Assembly (NCBI GenBank): GCA_964446595.1
Contig: CAYUPY010000056.1
Coordinates: 1 to 7,822 of the forward strand
DNA length: 7,822 nt
Direction: 5' to 3'
Source: CAYUPY01 sp964446595
Lineage (GTDB): Bacteria > Patescibacteriota > Dojkabacteria > J137 > JAEUSD01
Shown: positions 1 through 5,915 of the stretch, in pieces
Position numbering within the stretch: position 1 is the stretch's first letter
Layout: every line of letters starts with the position of its first letter
Notes under the pieces: generated by a model
The model's input: only the letters and a program-made list of their open reading frames with translations
Told to the model about the DNA's origin: nothing
The model's database searches: none
Made by a program: the position numbers and the translations under genes

Positions 1-489
1 ACCGTTACTAGTACTATTGCTGCCATTGCTACCACCACCGCCACCGCCACTGCTACTACTGCTGCTAGTGCTACTAACACTACCAGCAGTGCTGCTAACA
101 GAGGTGCTGCTGCTGGTTGTACTGCTTACAGTGCCGACAGCGCTGCTTGTCGAGCTGCTGGTGCGAACATTAGCATTGTCGGGAATAGGGACGTTATCAC
201 AAGCACAATATCCATAGTCAACTGGACAGGTGGAGGGACTATCTTCAAACCAACGGGAATAAAGATAATTAGTGCAAAATGCCCCTGGGTTGGTATTACA
301 AATGCTGCGTGGAATACAGTCTCCTTGAGTAAGAGCTACATCAATATCATTGACGTTTACTTCGTTAGCCCAAGCCAGACCTAAGGTGATTGCCAATGCA
401 CCTGTTAGCAGAAAGATAAGTGCGGTTACAAATCTCCTCGAAATTAAGGGGCTTTTTTTATGGGTTCCTCTAAAGTCAGAAAATGTCAT
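1..489 (-). CDS. Secreted six-cysteine protein with Ser/Thr/Gly linker, N-terminal part (partial)
   Basis: Reading leftward from the ATG at 489-487 gives 163 open codons that run off the window edge, so the C-terminus is missing. The N-terminus looks like a signal peptide or anchor: basic residues (HKK at 10-12, RR at 18-19), a hydrophobic stretch at about 20-39, then AWA at 39-41 as a plausible signal peptidase I site. The segment at 42-105 carries six cysteines (58, 64, 72, 88, 95, 97), an even number that would suit disulfides outside the cell. From residue 110 the chain is almost all Ser, Thr, Gly and small residues, with six consecutive Gly at 148-153, as in a flexible surface linker. 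I do not recognise the family. The ATG shares its A with the uvrA stop (TAATG), so it is probably the second gene of a uvrA transcript and translationally coupled. No Shine-Dalgarno is visible. The gene is real with good confidence; its function is unknown. Confidence 0.78.
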   Translation of the reverse strand, partial: MTFSDFRGTHKKSPLISRRFVTALIFLLTGALAITLGLAWANEVNVNDIDVALTQGDCIPRSICNTNPGAFCTNYLYSRWFEDSPSTCPVDYGYCACDNVPIPDNANVRTSSSTSSAVGTVSSTTSSSTSVSSTAGSVSSTSSSSSSGGGGGGSNGSNSTSNG

Positions 490-3400
490 TAGTTACTTGT
501 TCGCTCTTTGTCGCGAGCAAACACTTTTTTAATCCATTCTCCAGTATAACTATCTTTGGAGTTGGATACATCCTCTGGGGTGCCAATAGCAATGATTTGT
601 CCGCCGCCGCTCCCTCCTTCGGGACCAAGATCTATTATCCAGTCGGCAGTTTTTATCACATCCAAGTTATGCTCAATAATTACAACTGTGTTGCCTTTCC
701 AGACTAGACCATGCAGCACTACTAGCAATTTACGCACATCATCAAAATGTAGACCAGTGGTAGGCTCATCTAAGATATAGATAGTTTGGCCTGTCTGTCG
801 TTTTGATAACTCTGATGCGAGTTTAACTCTTTGAGCTTCCCCACCGGAAAGTGTGGTTGAGGACTGACCTAGACGGATATATCCTAGACCGACGTCGTTA
901 AGAGTGACCAGCTTATTGGAGATGGTGGGTATATTTTGGAAAAATTCTGTGGCTTCTTCTACGGTCATATTTAAAACATCGGCAATACTTTTACCCTTAT
1001 AGTCAATCTGGAGAGTCTCACGGTTATAGCGTTGGCCATGACAAACATCACAGGTAACATAAACATCTGGTAAGAATTGCATTTCAATCTTGATGACACC
1101 GTCACCCTGACAATTTTCACAGCGACCGCCTTTAACATTAAAGCTGAATCTACCTGGTTTATATCCACGCGCTTTGGCTTCTGGTGTTTCGGCAAAAATA
1201 TTACGGATATCCGTGAATACACCCGTATAGGTTGCTGGGTTAGAGCGCGGTGTGCGGCCAATAGGTGATTGATCAATATTTACGAGCTTATCTAGGTGTT
1301 CGATGCCGCGCAATTCCTGGTGGTCGCCAGGGATTGCGCGGCTGCCGTTTAACTTGCGAGATAAAGCCTTAGACAATACGTCATTTACCAAAGATGATTT
1401 GCCACTACCAGAAACTCCAGTGACAAGAACCATTTTGCCTAGAGGAATATCTACATCTACACCTTTCAAGTTGTGATGTGTAATGTTGCGAATAGACAGT
1501 TGTTTTTTAGGGTCAGGAGCTCTTTCTTCAATACCAATTTCCTTTAACTCGGCGTAAATTCGCTCTAGCGTAATTACTTCTCTTCCTGATAGGTAGGCTC
1601 CGGTTAGAGAATTATCACTATCTAAAATCTCTTTTGGTGTACCCGTAGCCACAATCTCTCCTCCATGCTCTCCGGCTCGCGGGCCAACATCCACCACATA
1701 GTCTGCTTCCATGACAGTGTCTTCATCATGTTCCACTACCAAAACAGTATTACCCAGCTCTTTTAAGTCTTTAAGTGTTTGGATTAATCGATCGTTGTCT
1801 CGCTGGTGAAGTCCAATTGATGGCTCGTCCAGAACATAAAGCACTCCTGTAAGCCCGGTACCTATTTGGGAGGCCAATCTAATGCGTTGTGACTCACCAC
1901 CGGACAATGTATTTGCCTTTCTACTCAAAGTCAGATACTTTAAACCTACTGAATTGAGAAAACGTAGACGCTGAGTAATCTCTTTGAATATTTGTTTACC
2001 TATCTCTAGCTCTTGATTTGTAGGGAGGTCATTGTCTGGGTCAATTGGTGGGAAGGTGAACAACTGATAAAGGACACTATTTTTTACCTGTTCAACGGTT
2101 TCAGCACTCTTTTGATTAGCTAACCCTTCTATCCAGCTCTGCAGTTGAGAAATAGGCATATCGGTGGCATCAACAATGTTGCGCCCGCCGATGGTGACCG
2201 ATAGAGACTCTAGCCTCAGGCGGGCGCCATGACACACCGGACATTCGCGTTCTTGCATATATTCTTCTATTTCGTTGCGTACGTTATCAGAATCTGTTTC
2301 CTTATAGCGACGCATCAGCGAAGGAATAACACCCTCATACTTATGCTCATATGTGCGTTTTTTATTTGAGTATTGAGGGATGTATTCAAATTCGTAAGTC
2401 TTTTTGCCCCCTCCATATAGCACGATATTCAACTGTTCTTCAGTCAAGTTTTTCATAGGAGTTTTGACAGAGAAGCCTTCTACTTCAGCTACACCTAACA
2501 AGAGTCGCATATTCCATGATTCCGGATTATCAGCCATACGCGACCAAGGGAAAATAGCTCCTTCCGCGATTGTAAGTCGAGGGTTATAGACCATGCGCGG
2601 ATCTATCTCTTTGATTATACCCAAACCACTACATTTTTCGCAGGCACCATGAGGTGAGTTAAAAGAAAAGCTGTGAGGTTCGATTTCAGGGAAGGACTGT
2701 CCAGTTGCTGGGTCTACTAGTTTCTCGGAGTAAAAAATATCCTCAGAATCATCTGCCTTAATTAGGTTTACTAAGATCTCACCGTCGCCTAAGTTTAATG
2801 CTAATTCAACTGAATCTGTGAGGCGCTTGATGAAGTCTTTGTCTTCTTTCTTGTCTTTCGTGACAGCCAAGCGATCAACTATTAATTCAATACTGTGCTT
2901 TTTGTATCTATCAAGTTTAATGTCTTCTTCCAGGCTAAAAGTATCACCGTTTACTCGCACACGAACGTAACCTTGGGCGAGCAGGCGCTGAAACAGTTCT
3001 TCGTACGTACCTTTTCTACCCTTAATTAAAGGAGCGAGCACCTGCACCTTCGCCTGCTCGCCACCGAACTTCTCTGGATATCGCAAAATATCATCAACAA
3101 TTTGCTGCACGGTTTGTTGTTCCAACAAACGCCCGGTCTCCGGACTGCGCGCATGTCCAATGCGCGCAAACAACAAACGCATATAGTCATAAATTTCGGT
3201 CACTGTCCCCACCGTTGAACGTGGGTTGTGTCCGGCACTTTTTTGATCGATAGAGATTGCGGGAGCCAGCCCTTCAATTAAATCTACGTCTGGCTTTTCC
3301 ATTAGTCCCAAAAATTGACGCGCATAAGCAGACAGCGACTCCACGTAACGGCGCTGCCCTTCTGCATAGATCGTATCGAACGCCAAAGAAGACTTACCGC

Positions 3401-3509
3401 TACCAGAGACACCAGTGATTACAGTTAACTTATCTTTTGGAATGTCAACATCCACACTTTTTAGGTTGTTAGCACGTGCTCCTCGCACGCGAATGAAATC
3501 TTTACTCAT
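489..3509 (-). CDS. uvrA: UvrABC excinuclease subunit A (UvrA)
   Basis: UvrA is the damage-sensing ABC-type ATPase of nucleotide excision repair. It works as a cytoplasmic dimer that loads UvrB on DNA lesions. Numbered from the ATG at 3509 (1006 residues), the chain has both nucleotide-binding domains: Walker A GVSGSGKSS at 33-41 and 698-706, ABC signatures LSGGESQR at 535-542 and LSGGEAQR at 887-894, and Walker B LDEP around 560-563 and 913-916. Zinc pairs are present as C290/C293 with C423/C426, and C797/C800 with C820/C823. The two CPxCG knuckles expected near 122-126 and 266-270 read SPETG and DPATG, so that zinc site is lost. The frame stays open to an ATG at 3545 (12 more residues). I prefer 3509 because UvrA proteins normally begin just before the RGARANNLK segment, and because an extended -10 overlaps the 3545 ATG. 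Length is a little above the usual 940-960 residues. It overlaps the next minus-strand gene by one base. Confidence 0.97.
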   Translation of the reverse strand: MSKDFIRVRGARANNLKSVDVDIPKDKLTVITGVSGSGKSSLAFDTIYAEGQRRYVESLSAYARQFLGLMEKPDVDLIEGLAPAISIDQKSAGHNPRSTVGTVTEIYDYMRLLFARIGHARSPETGRLLEQQTVQQIVDDILRYPEKFGGEQAKVQVLAPLIKGRKGTYEELFQRLLAQGYVRVRVNGDTFSLEEDIKLDRYKKHSIELIVDRLAVTKDKKEDKDFIKRLTDSVELALNLGDGEILVNLIKADDSEDIFYSEKLVDPATGQSFPEIEPHSFSFNSPHGACEKCSGLGIIKEIDPRMVYNPRLTIAEGAIFPWSRMADNPESWNMRLLLGVAEVEGFSVKTPMKNLTEEQLNIVLYGGGKKTYEFEYIPQYSNKKRTYEHKYEGVIPSLMRRYKETDSDNVRNEIEEYMQERECPVCHGARLRLESLSVTIGGRNIVDATDMPISQLQSWIEGLANQKSAETVEQVKNSVLYQLFTFPPIDPDNDLPTNQELEIGKQIFKEITQRLRFLNSVGLKYLTLSRKANTLSGGESQRIRLASQIGTGLTGVLYVLDEPSIGLHQRDNDRLIQTLKDLKELGNTVLVVEHDEDTVMEADYVVDVGPRAGEHGGEIVATGTPKEILDSDNSLTGAYLSGREVITLERIYAELKEIGIEERAPDPKKQLSIRNITHHNLKGVDVDIPLGKMVLVTGVSGSGKSSLVNDVLSKALSRKLNGSRAIPGDHQELRGIEHLDKLVNIDQSPIGRTPRSNPATYTGVFTDIRNIFAETPEAKARGYKPGRFSFNVKGGRCENCQGDGVIKIEMQFLPDVYVTCDVCHGQRYNRETLQIDYKGKSIADVLNMTVEEATEFFQNIPTISNKLVTLNDVGLGYIRLGQSSTTLSGGEAQRVKLASELSKRQTGQTIYILDEPTTGLHFDDVRKLLVVLHGLVWKGNTVVIIEHNLDVIKTADWIIDLGPEGGSGGGQIIAIGTPEDVSNSKDSYTGEWIKKVFARDKERTSN
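1305..1342 (-). repeat. 16-bp near-perfect hairpin inside uvrA
   Basis: Arms 1305-1320 (GCCGCGCAATTCCTGG) and 1327-1342 (CCAGGGATTGCGCGGC) pair over 16 positions with one T:G exception, around the six-base loop TGGTCG. On the uvrA mRNA strand the exception is an A:C mismatch. It encodes residues 723-735 in the 1006-residue numbering (SRAIPGDHQELRG), a variable stretch after the second Walker A. Confidence 0.85.
2181..2227 (-). repeat. 9-bp GC-rich inverted repeat inside uvrA
   Basis: GCGCCCGCC at 2181-2189 and GGCGGGCGC at 2219-2227 are perfect reverse complements separated by 29 bases. They lie within the coding sequence shortly after the CPVCHG zinc pair. Confidence 0.6.
2976..3062 (-). 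repeat. Perfect 12-bp inverted repeat with 63-base spacer inside uvrA
   Basis: GGCGAGCAGGCG at 2976-2987 and CGCCTGCTCGCC at 3051-3062 are exact reverse complements. One arm encodes GEQA and the other RLLA, so the symmetry is not imposed by a repeated peptide. Confidence 0.7.
3112..3130 (-). repeat. Perfect 8-bp hairpin inside uvrA
   Basis: GTTTGTTG, loop TTC, then CAACAAAC. It is the one AT-rich member of the set and lies 15 bases from the hairpin at 3146-3168. The two flank the codons of the lost SPETG zinc knuckle. Confidence 0.6.
3146..3168 (-). repeat. Perfect 9-bp hairpin inside uvrA
   Basis: TGCGCGCAT, loop GTCCA, then ATGCGCGCA. It encodes FARIGHARS, ending next to the degenerate first zinc knuckle. 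Confidence 0.75.
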
Positions 3510-3535
3510 AAACCGATTAGTTTTTACGTCCCATG

Positions 3536-3544
3536 ATTGTAGCA
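3536..3544 (-). promoter_or_regulatory. Extended -10 promoter element for uvrA
   Basis: Read on the minus strand this is TGC followed by TACAAT, a good extended -10 (TGn plus a hexamer one base from TATAAT). No convincing -35 lies 16-18 bases upstream, as is usual for extended -10 promoters. Transcription would begin near 3529, about 20 bases before the ATG at 3509 and downstream of the alternative ATG at 3545. That supports the shorter UvrA. There is no Shine-Dalgarno in the leader. Confidence 0.45.
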
Positions 3545-3580
3545 TTAAATCAGTGTTTCAGAGAAAACAGGCGACGTGGG

Positions 3581-3589
3581 TGGTATACT
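3581..3589 (+). promoter_or_regulatory. Possible upstream extended -10 for the surface-protein/rsmI transcript
   Basis: TGG followed by TATACT forms an extended -10 on the plus strand, 76 bases before the ATG at 3666. No clear -35 is present. It could give a leadered transcript as an alternative to the leaderless promoter at 3631-3660. The core GTATAC is self-complementary, so part of the signal is ambiguous in strand. Confidence 0.3.
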
Positions 3590-3630
3590 TCGCTAGATCA
3601 GAAAAAATTTAGAGTTTGTTCTGTAGCTTT

Positions 3631-3660
3631 TTGCACTCTATCCTTTTTTAGTTGTATACT
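3631..3660 (+). promoter_or_regulatory. Promoter with -10 directly before the ATG at 3666
   Basis: TTGCAC at 3631-3636 (matching the first three bases of TTGACA) and TATACT at 3655-3660 are 18 bases apart. Only 5 bases separate the -10 from the ATG, so a start 5-8 bases after the -10 would fall on or beside the A of the start codon, giving a leaderless mRNA. The promoter at 5901-5909 has nearly the same geometry. Confidence 0.5.
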
Positions 3661-3665
3661 GTCAT

Positions 3666-5180
3666 ATGGCAAAATTAAATCTGAAAACGCGGGAGAGTAA
3701 AGCTTCGGTTGCGTCCTCTCCTTCATCAAAAAGTGAGGACAAACCAATCACATCTGTAGGTAGTAGCTTTGGAGCTGGTACAAGACCCGGCAGTAGATTG
3801 GCCGGTAAGACTACTGGTTCCAAACAAATTACTCCTATGGGAGCCGATGAGAAGTCTACGAGTTCTCTGCATAGTTTTAGCAAATTTGCAGCTAGTGGAG
3901 CTGGTAATTCTTCTTCTACTGCAGCTGCCAGTCTAGGTGGTAGTGCGAATCCTCCAATGCGGTTTAGTGATAGATATGGCAGTGATGATGATGGCGGGAA
4001 TTCTTTAGTTAAAGTAATTGCCTTTATAGTCGTAATAATAGCTATCGGTCTGGCTGTCATTTATTTTATTCAATCTAATCTAGTGGATAACGGTAGTAAT
4101 AATGGTGATAACCAACAAACTACTAGTGCTGCCACTACTGCAGTTATAGAGCCAGGGCTTTATTTAAGCACGGTCTTACAGCCTGATGCTGATAGTGATG
4201 GCACTGCTCCAAATTCCAGTTATCAATCAGAGGTTGCAAGTATTGGAAGTGTAGCTAACGAAAACGAAAATGCTTTGATAGATGAACTTATTTATGAAGC
4301 ATACGATTCTTTTACTAGGTTAACATTTAGAATGCTTGGTGTAGATGAAGGTTTCCCTGGGACGCAGGTAGAAATTGATGATGAAGACAATATTGTAGTT
4401 ACCTTCAGTAATGTGAGCACAGAGCGTGAACGGTTGCTGCAAGAAATTACCCCTAGTGTGGGAAATATTTTAAGTATTAATGCACAAGAAACAGAAGAAG
4501 GTGATCTAGTATTTACCCTAGAACCAACAGAATCCAGTGAATTCTATGTGAGCTTAAACGAAGCAGGTGACGTGCTTGAGCTTGATATCAAGACAGAAAC
4601 TCAGTTAACACAAGTTAGCAACACTTCAAGCTCTACTACCTCTACTGCAAGTACAAGTACTAGTGCCACTTCTACTACAACATCTAGTAGAACAAGTACT
4701 AGCAGTACGAGCTCTGCTACATCCACTGTTTCTGGTAGTAATCAATTAACCAATGAGCAGTCTCAAAATCCCCAAGAAATTGTGATCGCAGCCAATAATG
4801 TAGATGCTGTTATGACTGGAATTTTTTACCGTGATTTAGGACCAAAGTTTGAGTTTGATTGGATCTTTGAAGGGACTCAACCTGGTGATTTGCCTGATGT
4901 TCAAGCAGAGATAATACAAGCAAATGGAAATTTCTATATTGAGCTGACGTTTGAAAATGTTTTCTATGATTCCTTTTACGGTACCGGAAAAACTGACGAG
5001 AATTTCTCTAATATAAATTTGCAGTACTCTAACTTAAAAAGAATGAGCTTGATTAGCCGAGAAGGTCAGACATCAGTTTATCGTGGGTTGCTAGGATTTA
5101 AGGGTGACTACAGGTTGACTGCTACAGAGGTTGATCAGACAAATAACCGTCGCGTAGTCCGTTTAGAAGTATTTGATTAA
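3666..5180 (+). CDS. Membrane-anchored surface protein with two beta-rich, AMIN-like domains
   Basis: This is a 504-residue protein of unknown function. Residues 1-113 are Ser/Gly/Lys-rich and probably disordered in the cytoplasm. A single membrane helix lies at about 114-136 (start LVKVIAFIVV), placing the rest outside. Residues 200-310 and 370-504 each alternate hydrophobic and polar residues like beta sandwiches, with motifs such as FTRLTFRMLG and FEFDWIFEGT. Together with endings like DVLELDI and RRVVRLEVFD they resemble AMIN or AMIN-like domains, which in other bacteria bind peptidoglycan or sit in cell-wall and pilus proteins. That assignment is inference from pattern, not a database match. 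A Ser/Thr linker at 319-358 joins the two domains. The start is the first ATG after a -10 element and looks leaderless. The gene ends 9 bases before rsmI and probably shares its transcript. Confidence 0.88.
   Translation: MAKLNLKTRESKASVASSPSSKSEDKPITSVGSSFGAGTRPGSRLAGKTTGSKQITPMGADEKSTSSLHSFSKFAASGAGNSSSTAAASLGGSANPPMRFSDRYGSDDDGGNSLVKVIAFIVVIIAIGLAVIYFIQSNLVDNGSNNGDNQQTTSAATTAVIEPGLYLSTVLQPDADSDGTAPNSSYQSEVASIGSVANENENALIDELIYEAYDSFTRLTFRMLGVDEGFPGTQVEIDDEDNIVVTFSNVSTERERLLQEITPSVGNILSINAQETEEGDLVFTLEPTESSEFYVSLNEAGDVLELDIKTETQLTQVSNTSSSTTSTASTSTSATSTTTSSRTSTSSTSSATSTVSGSNQLTNEQSQNPQEIVIAANNVDAVMTGIFYRDLGPKFEFDWIFEGTQPGDLPDVQAEIIQANGNFYIELTFENVFYDSFYGTGKTDENFSNINLQYSNLKRMSLISREGQTSVYRGLLGFKGDYRLTATEVDQTNNRRVVRLEVFD
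4620..4739 (+). repeat. Low-complexity Ser/Thr codon tract (interdomain linker)
   Basis: About 40 codons of mostly AGT/AGC, TCT and ACT/ACA encode a linker of Ser and Thr with scattered Ala (residues 319-358). The repeat is degenerate at the DNA level with no fixed unit, so it is composition-driven rather than a clean microsatellite. The start of the secreted protein at 1-160 has a similar tract on the minus strand. Confidence 0.7.
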
Positions 5181-5189
5181 AATTGGGGA

Positions 5190-5900
5190 ATGGGTGAAGA
5201 ATTTAAAGTAGATTCTGCCGGGAGGCTGACATTAGTCAGCCTCCCGATTGGTAATACTGAGGATTTAACTACTCGCAGCCTACGTACACTTAAAGAGGTG
5301 GATTATATTTTGGCAGAAGACACACGTCAGATTATTAAGCTGGCAAAAATTCTAGAAACAACTTTTCCAGAAATTAAATCCTATCGTGACCAAACACATG
5401 ACCGAGTAGTAGCAGGTATTATCTCTGATCTTGCTGAGGGAAAGCAGATTGCCTTAGTAGCTGACCGCGGTACTCCAACTATCTCTGACCCAGGGTATAA
5501 ATTAGTAAAAGATGTAGCAGAAGCAGGATTTAGTATTACAGCCACCCCCGGTCCTACGGCGGCAATGATGGCCTTGTCGATTTCCGGCTTGCCTACAGAT
5601 AGATTTTCTTTTTTAGGCTTTTTACCGCGAACTGCTGGCAAGCAGCAGCGACTGCTTGCCGAATTTGGTGCTCTACCCTCTACCCTAATTATGTATGAGT
5701 CACCATTTCGAGTATCCAAATTGGTAGAGAATATTAGGATTGCACTCGGCGACGACGTGCCCGTCGTCGCCTGCAGCGAACTTACAAAATTACATGAGAA
5801 AGTATTGCGCGGCTCCGCCGCGCAACTTGCCCCCGCCCTGTTAGCACTACATAAACAACAAAAGCTAAAAGGTGAATGGGTAGTCCTTTGTCGCACATAG
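5190..5900 (+). CDS. rsmI: 16S rRNA (cytidine-1402-2'-O)-methyltransferase RsmI
   Basis: RsmI uses S-adenosylmethionine to 2'-O-methylate C1402 in the decoding centre of 16S rRNA. It belongs to the tetrapyrrole-methylase fold. Family motifs appear in order: LPIGNTEDLTTRSLRTL at 18-34, LAEDTR at 41-46, ADRGTPTISDPG at 91-102, TPGPTAAMMALSISGLP at 119-135, GFLPR at 143-147, YESPFRV at 169-175, ELTKLHEKVLRG at 197-208 and KGEW at 227-230. The usual SDAGTP reads ADRGTP here. At 236 residues it is shorter than the roughly 280-residue E. coli enzyme and ends right after the catalytic domain. The start follows the previous stop by 9 bases; a GGGG lies only one base before the ATG, too close for a normal Shine-Dalgarno. 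The nearest upstream promoter candidates precede the 3666 gene. Four perfect hairpins are embedded in the coding sequence. Confidence 0.95.
   Translation: MGEEFKVDSAGRLTLVSLPIGNTEDLTTRSLRTLKEVDYILAEDTRQIIKLAKILETTFPEIKSYRDQTHDRVVAGIISDLAEGKQIALVADRGTPTISDPGYKLVKDVAEAGFSITATPGPTAAMMALSISGLPTDRFSFLGFLPRTAGKQQRLLAEFGALPSTLIMYESPFRVSKLVENIRIALGDDVPVVACSELTKLHEKVLRGSAAQLAPALLALHKQQKLKGEWVVLCRT
5219..5246 (+). repeat. Perfect 12-bp hairpin at the start of rsmI
   Basis: CGGGAGGCTGAC, loop ATTA, then GTCAGCCTCCCG form a perfect 12-bp stem, 29 bases after the A of the rsmI ATG. It covers codons 10-19 (AGRLTLVSLP). It is not followed by a T-run, so it is not an intrinsic terminator. In the mRNA it would be a very stable structure just downstream of the start codon. 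Confidence 0.85.
5637..5660 (+). repeat. Perfect 9-bp hairpin inside rsmI
   Basis: GGCAAGCAG, six-base loop CAGCGA, then CTGCTTGCC. It covers codons 150-157 (GKQQRLLA), in the middle of the protein. There is no T-run after it. Confidence 0.75.
5748..5771 (+). repeat. Perfect 10-bp hairpin inside rsmI
   Basis: GGCGACGACG, loop TGCC, then CGTCGTCGCC. It covers codons 187-194 (GDDVPVVA). The stem is 80 percent GC and lies in AT-richer surroundings. Confidence 0.8.
5805..5825 (+). repeat. Perfect 9-bp hairpin near the 3' end of rsmI
   Basis: TTGCGCGGC, loop TCC, then GCCGCGCAA. It covers codons 206-212 (LRGSAAQ). The sequence ATTGCGCGGCT at 5804-5814 is identical to 1333-1343, which belongs to the large hairpin inside uvrA. 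Confidence 0.8.
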
Positions 5901-5909
5901 TGATATGAT
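5901..5909 (+). promoter_or_regulatory. Extended -10 promoter directly before the ATG at 5916
   Basis: TGA followed by TATGAT makes an extended -10 immediately after the rsmI stop codon. Six bases separate it from the ATG, again within a CATATG context, so the predicted transcript starts at or next to the start codon. No good -35 is visible in the end of rsmI. Confidence 0.5.
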
Positions 5910-5915
5910 TTACAT

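Noticed and set aside
17..217. Plus-strand frame encoding a Pro/Leu-rich peptide
   Set aside because: It is the complement of the Ser/Thr/Gly codon tract of the minus-strand secreted protein; the composition is an artefact of AGC/ACC-type codons read in reverse.
1305..1342. Inserted palindromic element of the Rickettsia type inside uvrA
   Set aside because: The encoded stretch keeps the usual spacing between the second Walker A region and the IEHLDKLVNIDQSPIGRTPRSN segment as I recall it from other UvrA proteins, so nothing appears inserted; the palindrome seems to have formed in place.
3662..4060. 132-codon minus-strand frame opposite the surface-protein start
   Set aside because: It is a shadow of the Ser-rich N-terminal codons; the plus frame continues for 504 codons with a membrane helix and domains.
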